Assembly: GCA_029240795.1 (NCBI GenBank)
Contig: JARDZP010000003.1
Span: 1-64,000 of the forward strand
Source of the DNA: Haloplasmataceae bacterium
GTDB lineage: Bacteria > Bacillota_I > Bacilli_A > Haloplasmatales > Haloplasmataceae
Direction: 5' to 3'
Length of the DNA: 64,000 nt
A program made the translations under genes and the position numbers. Of this stretch, positions 36,612 through 45,396 are shown piece by piece (within the stretch, counting starts at the first letter, position 1; each line of letters starts with the position of its first letter). The notes under the pieces were generated by a model. It ran no database searches. It saw only the letters and a list, made by a program, of their open reading frames with translations, and had not been told where the DNA came from.

Positions 36612-37047
36612 AAAAGAAAAATACTTATATCAAGAAAATCGTTTAGGTTATTCACTAGTAATATTATTTATATTGATAAATGCAGTTAATGCAATAGTTG
36701 AACTAAACAATATGAGTATTGATAAGGGTCTGGGAATAACTGTTTTTGTTAATATCATTATCTCATTAGTTACCTTTTTATCGGCAGTAAAAATTAAAAA
36801 GTATTTTATAAATTGGACATATTTTACATTCTTATTAGGTCTATTACAATTTTATCGAATAAAATTTGTTCCTATAGAAACAGCAGAGAAAGTTGGTAAA
36901 GTAATATTTTTTAACTTCTCTGTTAATAAAATATTGATTACTTGTTTAATTACTTCTGGAATACTAGCTATTATTGGAGCTTTAATCTCATTTAGAAAAT
37001 GTATTATCAGAAAGCGAATAATTAAGAGAAATTTAATTAAGGTATAA
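36604..37047 (+). CDS. Uncharacterised membrane protein in ABC operon
   Basis: 147 aa with four predicted helices and basic termini (MSRKEKYLYQENRLGY; RKCIIRKRIIKRN). No family recognised. AGGGGGGCAAAAG in the end of the preceding gene provides its ribosome site. It is followed 17 bases later by the importer ATPase. It is similar in size and helix number to the neighbouring small membrane proteins, but sequence kinship is not obvious by eye. Confidence 0.55.
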   Translation: MSRKEKYLYQENRLGYSLVILFILINAVNAIVELNNMSIDKGLGITVFVNIIISLVTFLSAVKIKKYFINWTYFTFLLGLLQFYRIKFVPIETAEKVGKVIFFNFSVNKILITCLITSGILAIIGALISFRKCIIRKRIIKRNLIKV

Positions 37048-37064
37048 TGAGGGAGGGATAAAAA

Positions 37065-38228
37065 ATGGCTGATTTAATACTTTCAGGAGTAAATAAAATT
37101 TATCCAAATGGTGTTCAAGCAGTATTTGACTTTTGTCTTGATATAAAGGATGGTGAATTCATTGTATTAGTAGGACCATCAGGTTGTGGTAAATCAACGA
37201 CACTAAGGATGATTGCCGGTCTTGAAGGGATAAGTTCAGGTGATTTAATTTTAGATGGAGTTAAAATAAATGACAAGGCTCCTTCTAATCGAGATATTAC
37301 AATGGTTTTCCAAGATTATGCTTTATATGGTAACATGACAGTGTATGAAAATATGGGTTTTAGTTTAACAGTTAGAAAAGAAAAAAGTGACAAAATCCAT
37401 GATGCTGTAATGGATATATCTAAAATTATTGGTTTAAATGATTATTTAAATCGATTACCTGCAAGATTATCGGGTGGCCAACGTCAAAGAGTTGCATTAG
37501 GTCGGTCAATTGTTCGAAATGCAAAAGTCTTTTTAATGGACGAACCACTGTCTAATTTGGATGCTCAATTGCGTCAACAAACACGTAAAGAAATTGTTGT
37601 TTTACATAATAAACTTAATGCAACGATCGTCTATGTTACTCATGATCAAGTAGAAGCAATGACCATGGCTACTCGAATAGTTGTTATGAATAATGGTTAT
37701 GTACAACAAGTTGGAACTCCTTTTGAAGTATATAATAATCCAGATAATATGTTTGTAGGTGGTTTTATTGGAACTCCACCTATGAATTTCCTACAAGGAA
37801 CTATTAAGGGGAATTATTTTATTGTTTTAGATGAAAAAGAAACCGAGGTATTAGTTAAACTAGAAATACCAAATTCAAAGCTTAATGAATTAACTGAATA
37901 CAATAATAAAGCTGTTGCATTAGGTTTTAGAGCAGAGCATTTATTCATTGAGAATGAAAAACTATCATTACATAAAGAGTCAGCTATTAAGGGGATTGTT
38001 GATGTAGCGGAATTATTAGGTTCTGAAATCTTAGTTAAAGTTTGTGTAGGTAAAAACAAGTTTATAGCGAAAATAAACTCTAATAACGAAGTTTATAATG
38101 GACAATCTATAATATTAGCTTTGGATATGAATAAGGTACACTTCTTTGATATAGATACATTGATAAGAATTAGAAAATTAGGAGGGAAAAATGGATATAC
38201 AGAACAAAATAGACAAAAAAAATGTTAA
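37065..38228 (+). CDS. ABC sugar importer ATPase, MsmK/UgpC type
   Basis: 387 aa. Walker A GPSGCGKST, signature LSGGQRQRVALGRSIV, Walker B VFLMDEPLSNLDAQ, and VTHDQVEAMTMATR. The ~140-residue C-terminal OB-type regulatory domain (GTPPMNFLQGTI; GFRAEHLFIE) is that of MsmK/UgpC/MalK. It energises CUT1 importers. Lpl-type systems usually borrow a distant shared ATPase, so a dedicated one inside the operon is notable. GAGGGAGG precedes ATG. The next gene begins inside its 3' end (38-base overlap). Confidence 0.92.
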   Translation: MADLILSGVNKIYPNGVQAVFDFCLDIKDGEFIVLVGPSGCGKSTTLRMIAGLEGISSGDLILDGVKINDKAPSNRDITMVFQDYALYGNMTVYENMGFSLTVRKEKSDKIHDAVMDISKIIGLNDYLNRLPARLSGGQRQRVALGRSIVRNAKVFLMDEPLSNLDAQLRQQTRKEIVVLHNKLNATIVYVTHDQVEAMTMATRIVVMNNGYVQQVGTPFEVYNNPDNMFVGGFIGTPPMNFLQGTIKGNYFIVLDEKETEVLVKLEIPNSKLNELTEYNNKAVALGFRAEHLFIENEKLSLHKESAIKGIVDVAELLGSEILVKVCVGKNKFIAKINSNNEVYNGQSIILALDMNKVHFFDIDTLIRIRKLGGKNGYTEQNRQKKC

Positions 38229-38682
38229 TTTTTTTATAACAATCATCATAAAAATACGAGAAAAATTATTAAATATATTTTTGTTTTTTTGGCATTTATC
38301 AATTGAGAAAAAAGCTGCATATTTAATTGTCATTAATTCATTATATCAATTATGGATTTCAAAATATCATATTGATGCAATTAATAATGTTTTCACTACC
38401 TATATAGGTGTTTGGTTATTTGCTTTTATCATTTTTGGTTTTGTCGCATTATTTAATGCGACAAGAATACATGGTAATAACAGTAAAATACTTACGATAT
38501 TCTTTACCTTATTAACAACTGCATTTGGTGTTGTATATGTGTATATTGCTTTAAGTGATAATGTTCTATATGAAAAAATAGAAAAATCAATGAATTATGC
38601 ATATGAAGGTATAGCTGTATATTTATTAGCGTCTATCATGTTGTTTATTAGTATGATTGTTAACAAAAAGAAAAATAGGTGA
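38191..38682 (+). CDS. Uncharacterised membrane protein in ABC operon
   Basis: 163 aa; an amphipathic, Lys-rich N-terminus, then four predicted helices. Its ATG sits within the ATPase gene with TTAGGAGG directly upstream (the overlap is 38 bases in another frame), so the start is convincing. No recognised family. It is one of four small membrane proteins around the importer ATPase. A possible role as importer accessory is only context. Confidence 0.55.
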   Translation: MDIQNKIDKKNVNFFITIIIKIREKLLNIFLFFWHLSIEKKAAYLIVINSLYQLWISKYHIDAINNVFTTYIGVWLFAFIIFGFVALFNATRIHGNNSKILTIFFTLLTTAFGVVYVYIALSDNVLYEKIEKSMNYAYEGIAVYLLASIMLFISMIVNKKKNR

Positions 38683-38688
38683 GGATTT

Positions 38689-39168
38689 ATGCAAATTAAG
38701 AGATTCAAATATTGGAGCGATGAAACTAAAGGCAATTTACTGAGAGTATGGGCAGTAGGTGCTGTTTATTTTTTTATTGGTTGGGGAACTTCATTCGGAC
38801 AAGCAGATTCATATTTAGATAGTATCTTTTTTCTAGCATTAGGTATTACGTTAATTACAATACTTGTGGTTAACCCAATAATAAGAGGAATGTTAAAAAC
38901 ATCATTGGATAAAAAGTATAACGAGACAACAGTTTCTAGTAAAGTTTTTAATCGTCTTACAATCTTTTTTGAATCGTTACTCATTGTCATTTTGATTGTT
39001 TTAACATATCAACTTATAAATCAAATTCTGATTGTTGTTTTAAAATTATCTGAAGAAGTTATAGTACTTCCAGTTGAACCGTTTTTATTTTCACTCTTTT
39101 ATTTTATTTATTATTATCTATTAAATAAAATAATTTTCGTATTTATAAAAAGAAAAAGTAATAGGTGA
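38689..39168 (+). CDS. Uncharacterised membrane protein in ABC operon
   Basis: 159 aa, four predicted helices (about 18-33, 42-62, 85-110, 122-147), opening QIKRFKYWSDETKGNLLRVWAVGA and ending with a basic KRKSNR. AGGTGAGG precedes ATG six bases after the previous gene. No family recognised. The following lyase gene begins immediately at its end, so transport and cleavage genes are one transcript. Confidence 0.55.
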   Translation: MQIKRFKYWSDETKGNLLRVWAVGAVYFFIGWGTSFGQADSYLDSIFFLALGITLITILVVNPIIRGMLKTSLDKKYNETTVSSKVFNRLTIFFESLLIVILIVLTYQLINQILIVVLKLSEEVIVLPVEPFLFSLFYFIYYYLLNKIIFVFIKRKSNR

Positions 39169-39173
39169 TTTTA

Positions 39174-41279
39174 ATGGGGAAATATGTTTTTATAAATCAA
39201 GACATAGAAATTTTAAGAGAAGAAATCAAAGGAGTTAGACTCCCTTTTTTAAAACGATTATTAGAACAATGTGAGTTATATAAGACTATAAAACTATCTA
39301 TGGAACATCCATCAAAAAGCACAACTTTTATGGGAATAGCGTGTGCTAACTTAGCGCTTGCATACTTGTTGACGAAACAAGATCAATATCTTAATGAGGC
39401 TAAACGATGGATTTTTACCATTGTAGGGTATAAAAAATGGGGTAATGCTCATTTAGTTAATGTTGATTTAAGTGCTTCTTGGATTATGTTTGGTTTATCT
39501 TTAGCTTATGATTGGTTAAAGGAAAATTTTAATGAGGAGGAAAGATTACTTGTATTAAACAAATTAATTTTACAAAGTGAAATAATGTATGATTACAAGA
39601 TTGTAAACGAGGGTGAAGGCTGGCCAACTCAATATTGGCAAAATCATAATTGGATTAATTTAACTGGTCTAGCAACTGCTGGTTATGCACTTCAAGATGA
39701 ATATGAAGGAGCAAAAAAGTGGATAGAAGAAGCCAAAAATAACTTCTCACTTGTCTATGATTACCTTCCTGAAGATGGAAGTGATTATGAAGGGGTTGTA
39801 TATTGGCGATACGGGGTAATGTGGTTATTTATTTATGCCCACTTAATAAAAGTTGAAGAGGGAATGGATTATTTTAAAATTAATCATTTCTTAAAAAACA
39901 CTTTTTATTATCGTTTATATCAAGCTGTACCTAATTTAGAAGAAATAGTAAACATTGGCGATTGTCATGATCGTCGTAGTGGACATTCAACCGCGATCTA
40001 TTATAAAGTTGCTGCTGAATATCAAAATGGTCATGCTCAATATTTAGCTAATTTAGTTAGAAATGAATTTTTATTCAGAGAACAATATGAAAGTCATGTA
40101 AAACCTGGAATATTATCTGAGGCAATGTTTGAATTATTATGGTATAACCCACAAATAGAAGAAAAGCATTTTTCTGATTTACCATTTGTCAAGTTTTTTC
40201 CTGATTTAGGTCTTATTGTCGTTCGTTCAAGTTGGGATAAAGATGCGCTTCATCTATCCTTTAAATCGGGTCATCCAGGTGGAAAGAAACAATGGGAAAA
40301 ACTTTGGAAATTATATAATGAAAAAAGTTATAATTGTTTTGGATTAAGTCATCAACATGCTGATAATAATGCATTCATACTTCATGGATATGGCGCATAT
40401 TTAGCAATTGATGAAGGATACAATCGAGAAGTAAAAACTTTAGAACATAATGTCGTTATTATTGATGATAAAGGTTATCCTGTGGAAAATGTTAACGATG
40501 TTCTAACTCAATCAGCATTTAAACTACTAAACGATAATCCCAGTTTTAATCCAACCACTGACTTTATTTCATCAATTGATTTATTTATGAATGAAGCGAA
40601 CATTACTGCATTTAAAGGAAATGCGTCTAGAATGTATGATCGTTCATTAAACTTAGAGCAATTTACTCGTACATTTTTATATACTGGGAAAGAATATTTT
40701 ATTATTTTAGATGAATTAAGAAGTAAAGATGAACATAAATATACTTGGATGATGCACACAGATACTTTAGGAAAAAATGTAAAACCAGGTGTTTATGATT
40801 ATACTAATGGTTTAGCAAGTATGAATTTAACGAATTTATTTCCAGATAACGCTAAATATTCTCAAACAGAAACATATGTGAAAGCAGTAATGACAACTCA
40901 AGAACCTGATAATTATCGTGAAATATTAATGAACACTTTAAAAATTGAAAATGAAATAAAATCAAATTCTGTAAATTTTTTAAATATATTAACGCCAAGG
41001 CATTTTTATGAAACGGAAAAATTTGAAATCATTAAAATTAGTAACAAAGATACAATCGGTGTAATAGTAAAGGGAAAAGATTTTAAAGATATCTACTTAT
41101 ACTCTCATTCTAATAATATTGAATATGAAAATATCAAAGCGAACGCTATATGGGTATTATGTCAATTTGAATGGGATAAAGTATGTAAGGTTGCCTGTCA
41201 TGAGGTTACTTACCTGAGTATAGAAAATAAAGTAATTGTTAATGAGAGTGGGAAAACGAATCTTATAAAAGAGGTGTAA
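39174..41279 (+). CDS. Heparinase II/III-family lyase 1 (oligouronate lyase)
   Basis: About 701 aa from ATG 39174, behind AGGTGATTTTA; GTG 39165 is also in frame. The N-terminal alpha-toroid (to ~340) contains YWQNHNWINLTGLATAGYAL and EDGSDYEGVVYWRYG. The C-terminal heparinase II/III beta-sheet domain has FGLSHQHADNNAFILHGYGA followed by YLAIDEGYN, where the Asn/His/Tyr set is expected to catalyse beta-elimination. No signal peptide is present, so it acts on imported chains. PL15/PL17/PL21-like relatives act on alginate or glycosaminoglycans; the substrate is open. Confidence 0.82.
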   Translation: MGKYVFINQDIEILREEIKGVRLPFLKRLLEQCELYKTIKLSMEHPSKSTTFMGIACANLALAYLLTKQDQYLNEAKRWIFTIVGYKKWGNAHLVNVDLSASWIMFGLSLAYDWLKENFNEEERLLVLNKLILQSEIMYDYKIVNEGEGWPTQYWQNHNWINLTGLATAGYALQDEYEGAKKWIEEAKNNFSLVYDYLPEDGSDYEGVVYWRYGVMWLFIYAHLIKVEEGMDYFKINHFLKNTFYYRLYQAVPNLEEIVNIGDCHDRRSGHSTAIYYKVAAEYQNGHAQYLANLVRNEFLFREQYESHVKPGILSEAMFELLWYNPQIEEKHFSDLPFVKFFPDLGLIVVRSSWDKDALHLSFKSGHPGGKKQWEKLWKLYNEKSYNCFGLSHQHADNNAFILHGYGAYLAIDEGYNREVKTLEHNVVIIDDKGYPVENVNDVLTQSAFKLLNDNPSFNPTTDFISSIDLFMNEANITAFKGNASRMYDRSLNLEQFTRTFLYTGKEYFIILDELRSKDEHKYTWMMHTDTLGKNVKPGVYDYTNGLASMNLTNLFPDNAKYSQTETYVKAVMTTQEPDNYREILMNTLKIENEIKSNSVNFLNILTPRHFYETEKFEIIKISNKDTIGVIVKGKDFKDIYLYSHSNNIEYENIKANAIWVLCQFEWDKVCKVACHEVTYLSIENKVIVNESGKTNLIKEV

Positions 41280-41280
41280 T

Positions 41281-43335
41281 ATGGAATATTTAAATGAGGA
41301 GCTATTAATTAAGTCAATTAATAATAATGTTGATTATCAAAATATGGTTGATCAGCTTAAGATTGAAGTCGATTATTTTTGTAGTACGTTTAGTGATGAT
41401 CCCCAAAAAATAAGTGGTTGGGGGCATAAATATTTTTGTCAAGATGATGGGGGTCGATTAATATTTGATTTAACTAAACCTCATTCACAAAAATGTGATA
41501 TTTGTGGTAAAGAATACACAGGCGACTTGTACGATAGCATTTGGGTTTATAATTATCGTAATGAAGCAATTTTAATTTCTTGGAAGTCAGCATTGTTATA
41601 TAAAATTACCCAGGAAGTAAAATATTTAGATTATGTAAAGCAAATTATTGGTTTTTATGCAGATCATTATTTGGAATTTAAACTTCATAATAAAGATGGT
41701 CATATCTATGAAAGTTTAGATGATATGGTATGGGGCTGCGGAAGATTAATGCCACAAGGATTAAATGAATCACTCTTTATAATAAGACTCGTAAATGCTT
41801 TAGAAATTGTAAAAAGTGATTTAGGTGATAGTTTTATAAGTAGTGTTAATGAAAAATTATTTAAGGAAGTTTTTAAATTATTAAAACCCCAAGTAAATAA
41901 AGTTCATAATATTATAGCTTGGAATAATAGTGCGATTGGCACAATGGGTTTATTTTCTAATAATGAAGAAATGCTAGACTTTGTCTTCAAAGGGGAGTTT
42001 AATATTCGTCGTCAAATCCGTGAAGGAGTAACAAGTGATGGGTTTTGGTATGAAGGATCAATTCACTACAATTTCTTTACTTTAGAAGGAATAATTAATT
42101 TATTATTATTCTCAAAACTTTATGATTTTGAATTTGGTGAAGAAGAATTAATCATTAAAAACATGTTAACTGCTGCCTACCAATATGCTTTTGACAATCA
42201 CGTCTTTCCAAATCCTAATGATGGGTGGCCAGATATTAATTTAAAAACATATTCGTACGTATATACAGTAGCAACAAAAATTTTTGGTTACGACAGTGAA
42301 GTAGCTAATTTATTAAAAAATATTGAGAATAAAAATACATTAAGAGTATCTGTTCCACTTTCAAAACCATATTATTTTGATAATCGAATTCCACTTGAAA
42401 GATTATCATTAATTCCTAATCTTAATATGGAAAACTATTATCCAGTTGTAAGTACATCAAAAAACTTTGAACAATCTCAATTTGGTGTAATTAGAAGAAA
42501 TAACATCAATGTCTTTTTAAAGTACGGTCATCGAGGACCTTCACATGCTCATCCTGATAAAATGACGATTGAAGTGATGATTGGAAATAAAATGTTAACA
42601 AGAGATCTATCAAATTCAGGTTATGGAGCTATATTATGCAATGAATGGCATCGTATGTCAGCATCTCATAATACTGTAATTGTAAATGGTAAAAATCAAG
42701 TTTCAATGGAAGGTGGTAATACTATATCATTTGAAGAGTATTGTTTGCATTCTAATGTATCTAATGTATATTCTATTTCTAATAAAATAGATATCGAAAC
42801 AATGAAAAATACAATGAATGAAGATGAAGTAATTAAATATTTGGTTAAAAATCTATTTATGACAGAACATGAAGCAAAAGAAGCAATTGGAAGTAAAAAA
42901 AATATGAGCGAGATCGCAGAAGAAGCGATTCTTTCTGCACCAAAGGTCAATTATGATCGTAAAATTCAACTATTAGACAATGGATTTATTGATGAATTCA
43001 TTGTTACCTCAAATCAAGAAGTTATTTTTGATTATTTCTTCCATTCTGAAGCAGATTTATTAACAACGTTAGTAACGGAAGAATATTCATTAGGATTTGA
43101 TGAAAATGGATTTCAACATATCAAAAATGTTAGAAAAGTTGTTTCGAGTAATAAAAATTTAGTACTCAAGTGGCGTTTAGGTGAATATTTATTAGAAAGT
43201 AACATTGATTTAGATGATAAAGAATTGTTATTAGCAGAAACTTATGATAATCCCATTACAAAAAATCGTACATCGATAGTAATTCGTCATAAGGGCATGA
43301 ATGCTGTGTATTCATTAATTTGGAAAATTATATAA
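41281..43335 (+). CDS. Heparinase II/III-family lyase 2 (oligoalginate-lyase-like)
   Basis: 684 aa. Four Cys in FCQDD...KCDICGKEYTG form a possible structural zinc site near the N-terminus. The toroid carries HNIIAWNNSAIGTMGLF and EGSIHYNFFTLEGI (Asn/His/Tyr). The C-terminal domain has GHRGPSHAHPDKMTIEV and then WHRMSASHNTVIVNGKNQ, the heparinase II/III signature. The family includes exo-acting oligoalginate lyases. No signal peptide. GAGGTG lies upstream. It follows lyase 1 by one base, and the two may split endo and exo steps or different linkages. Confidence 0.85.
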   Translation: MEYLNEELLIKSINNNVDYQNMVDQLKIEVDYFCSTFSDDPQKISGWGHKYFCQDDGGRLIFDLTKPHSQKCDICGKEYTGDLYDSIWVYNYRNEAILISWKSALLYKITQEVKYLDYVKQIIGFYADHYLEFKLHNKDGHIYESLDDMVWGCGRLMPQGLNESLFIIRLVNALEIVKSDLGDSFISSVNEKLFKEVFKLLKPQVNKVHNIIAWNNSAIGTMGLFSNNEEMLDFVFKGEFNIRRQIREGVTSDGFWYEGSIHYNFFTLEGIINLLLFSKLYDFEFGEEELIIKNMLTAAYQYAFDNHVFPNPNDGWPDINLKTYSYVYTVATKIFGYDSEVANLLKNIENKNTLRVSVPLSKPYYFDNRIPLERLSLIPNLNMENYYPVVSTSKNFEQSQFGVIRRNNINVFLKYGHRGPSHAHPDKMTIEVMIGNKMLTRDLSNSGYGAILCNEWHRMSASHNTVIVNGKNQVSMEGGNTISFEEYCLHSNVSNVYSISNKIDIETMKNTMNEDEVIKYLVKNLFMTEHEAKEAIGSKKNMSEIAEEAILSAPKVNYDRKIQLLDNGFIDEFIVTSNQEVIFDYFFHSEADLLTTLVTEEYSLGFDENGFQHIKNVRKVVSSNKNLVLKWRLGEYLLESNIDLDDKELLLAETYDNPITKNRTSIVIRHKGMNAVYSLIWKII

Positions 43336-43349
43336 TAAGGAGAGATAAA

Positions 43350-43688
43350 ATGGAAGTAAAAAATTTTTTTATGAACTTAGAAGTTGAGTTACAAGATTTA
43401 GGGAATGGAATTAGTCGTAAAATTTTGGCTTACAATGATAACTTAATGATCGTTGAAGTGAGCTTTGATAAGGGTTCAGTAGGTACATTACATTCACACC
43501 CACATGAGCAAATTACTTATATTTTAGAAGGTGAATTTGAATTTACAATAAATGGGGTAAAAAAAGTAGTAAAAGCTGGAGATTCGATGTATAAACAACC
43601 TAACATAATTCACGGAGCAATTTGTTTAAAAAAAGGCAAATTACTTGATATATTTACTCCACACCGAGAAGATTTTTTGAAAAAATAA
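43350..43688 (+). CDS. kdgF: KdgF-like cupin (unsaturated uronate ring opening)
   Basis: 112 aa from ATG 43350, chosen by AAGGAGAG just upstream. Single-domain cupin: HSHPHEQITYILEGEFEF gives His48, His50 and Gln54, and IIHG gives His88, with D100-I-F102 near the end. These correspond to the metal and active-site residues reported for KdgF. KdgF converts 4,5-unsaturated monouronate from pectin or alginate to linear ketouronate. It is the last gene of the lyase run, exactly where its substrate is made. Confidence 0.88.
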   Translation: MEVKNFFMNLEVELQDLGNGISRKILAYNDNLMIVEVSFDKGSVGTLHSHPHEQITYILEGEFEFTINGVKKVVKAGDSMYKQPNIIHGAICLKKGKLLDIFTPHREDFLKK

Positions 43689-43769
43689 TATAATTTGTGA
43701 TACAATAGAGTTTGTTACAGTTAATTTTTGGTGAATATATAAATAGAAGTAATAAAATGGAGTGTTAAT

Positions 43770-44513
43770 ATGAATAAAACAGTTAATAAGGCGATAAGAA
43801 TACTAGATTTAATATCAAAACATAAAAATGGTTTATCATTAAGTGAAATTGCAGAAAAAACCAATTTAGCAAAGTCTAGTACTTATGATATTTTAGATGA
43901 ATTATTAAATGAACATATATTAGAATTAAAAGAGAAAAAATATTACGTAATAGGTATAAAGGCTTTTGAGATAGGTACAACTTATATAAATAATACTGAT
44001 GTAGTAACGAAGGGTAAAAGTGATATCGAGACACTAGCTGAAGCGTTGAATAAGACTGCTTTTATAGGAACACTACAAGGTGATGAGGTAATCTATATTT
44101 ACAAATTTCAAGGTACGAATGCTAAATTAACTGCATGTAACATAGGGACTCATAAGAAATTATATTATACAGCTTTGGGAAAAGTTTTGTTAGCCTATAT
44201 GGATGAATCAGAGCGTAATAACATTATAAAAGATACTAATTTTGTAAAGCATACTGAATATACTATTACAAATAAAGAACAACTAATTGCTGATTTAGAA
44301 CAAATTAAAAGACAAGGCTTCTCAGTAGATAATCGAGAAGGTGAAAGTCATATGCTGTGTTTTGGTGCTCCTATTTTTGATTACTCTGGTAAAGTGGTAG
44401 CCTCTGCAAGTATATCTGATTTATACGATGAAAAGGTAAATATAAATGATTTAGGTAACAAGTTAAAAGATGTTTGCCTTAATATATCAAGAAAATTAGG
44501 TTATAACAAATAA
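43770..44513 (+). CDS. IclR-family transcriptional regulator 2
   Basis: 247 aa. Winged helix with NLAKSSTYDILDELLNEHIL, and an IclR effector domain nearly parallel to regulator 1: GIKAFEIGTTYI, NAKLTACNIGTHKKLYYTAL, GFSVDNREGESHMLCFGAPIFD. The recognition helix KSSTYDIL is close to KSSAFDIL of regulator 1, so the two may bind the same operators. TGGAGTG precedes ATG. It is expressed behind kdgF with an 81-base gap that may hold its own promoter (TGATACAAT). A terminator follows. Confidence 0.9.
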   Translation: MNKTVNKAIRILDLISKHKNGLSLSEIAEKTNLAKSSTYDILDELLNEHILELKEKKYYVIGIKAFEIGTTYINNTDVVTKGKSDIETLAEALNKTAFIGTLQGDEVIYIYKFQGTNAKLTACNIGTHKKLYYTALGKVLLAYMDESERNNIIKDTNFVKHTEYTITNKEQLIADLEQIKRQGFSVDNREGESHMLCFGAPIFDYSGKVVASASISDLYDEKVNINDLGNKLKDVCLNISRKLGYNK

Positions 44514-44520
44514 TGTATTT

Positions 44521-44550
44521 AGGTGAGATTTTTAAACTAAAATTTCACCT
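44521..44550 (+). terminator. Rho-independent terminator
   Basis: AGGTGAGATTTT pairs with AAAATTTCACCT (one mismatch), followed by eight T. Confidence 0.85.
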
Positions 44551-44578
44551 TTTTTTTATTGAAATGATACATTTATGA

Positions 44579-44647
44579 TTGACTTTAAAAAGGTAATATT
44601 GTATCATTTACATGTGGGTATATACGAACTCTGTTCGTAAATGCGAA
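44579..44647 (+). promoter_or_regulatory. Promoter E with shared operator (KDG operon)
   Basis: TTGACT (44579-44584), 17-base spacer, TATCAT (44602-44607): the same boxes as promoter A. Then TACGAA (44623), five bases, TTCGTA (44634), two bases, TGCGAA (44642-44647). Covers the region downstream of the start, which suits repression. Confidence 0.8.
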
Positions 44648-44679
44648 TGGAGTTAACTACTTTATTTTTTTATAGCCCA

Positions 44680-44694
44680 TTGTAAGCGCTACAA
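44680..44694 (+). promoter_or_regulatory. Candidate cre box in the KDG operon leader
   Basis: TTGTAAGCGCTACAA is a near-palindrome that fits WTGNAANCGNWNNCW with one mismatch, about 70 bases after the likely start site. A CcpA roadblock is possible. Confidence 0.5.
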
Positions 44695-44723
44695 AAATTT
44701 AATAAAAGAAAGGTTGGTGCAAA

Positions 44724-44745
44724 TTCTAGGTTAATTAATCTAGAA
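44724..44745 (+). other. Hairpin between distant ribosome site and eda start
   Basis: TTCTAG (44724-44729) and CTAGAA (44740-44745) pair around GGTTAATTAAT-like loop. The only good ribosome site, AGAAAGG (44708-44714), is 37 bases from ATG 44751, and the hairpin would bring it closer. Confidence 0.45.
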
Positions 44746-44750
44746 ATAAT

Positions 44751-45389
44751 ATGAGAAAAACAGAAGTATTGAGAAGAATTGAAGAAGTTGGTGTTGTTGC
44801 TGTAGTACGTGCAGAAAACAGCGATCAAGCAGAAAAAATTAGTCAAGCATGTATTGATGGAGGTATTTCTAGTATAGAAATCACCTTTACAGTACCAGGT
44901 GCTGATAAAGTAATTAAATCATTAAATGAAAAATTTGTTGACAGTTTATTAATTGGAGCAGGTACTGTGTTAGATGCTCCAACAGCAAGAATTGCGATTT
45001 TAAATGGAGCTAAATTTATTGTGAGTCCTTTGTTTGATTTAGAAACATGCCAACTTTGTGGAAGTTATCAAATTCCTTATATGCCTGGATGTATGACTTT
45101 AACAGAAATTAACAATGCAATGAAAGCAGGAGCAGACGTAATTAAGATATTCCCTGGTGAAGTATTTGGTCCAGGCTTTATTAAATCTATAAAAGGACCA
45201 TTACCACAAGCTGTTTTAATGCCAACGGGTGGGGTTAGTATTGAAAACGTTGGAGAATGGATTAAAAATGGTTGTGTTGCTGTAGGTGTAGGTTCACAAT
45301 TAACAGCACCAGCTAAAAAAGGTGATTATTTAGGAGTAACCGAATTAGCTAAACAATTTGTTGAAAAAGTTCGTTTAGCAAGAGGTTAA
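44751..45389 (+). CDS. eda: KDPG/KHG aldolase
   Basis: 212 aa, full-length Eda. Catalytic lysine in ADVIKIFPGEVFGP (Lys132), Glu43 in SIEITFT, and GAGTVL at 70-75. It cleaves 2-keto-3-deoxy-6-phosphogluconate to pyruvate and glyceraldehyde 3-phosphate, the last step of the uronate pathway. The start is ATG 44751, since an in-frame TAA at 44736 rules out anything earlier, although the ribosome site is unusually far. It is first of a six-gene operon under promoter E. Confidence 0.93.
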   Translation: MRKTEVLRRIEEVGVVAVVRAENSDQAEKISQACIDGGISSIEITFTVPGADKVIKSLNEKFVDSLLIGAGTVLDAPTARIAILNGAKFIVSPLFDLETCQLCGSYQIPYMPGCMTLTEINNAMKAGADVIKIFPGEVFGPGFIKSIKGPLPQAVLMPTGGVSIENVGEWIKNGCVAVGVGSQLTAPAKKGDYLGVTELAKQFVEKVRLARG

Positions 45390-45396
45390 TAAATAG

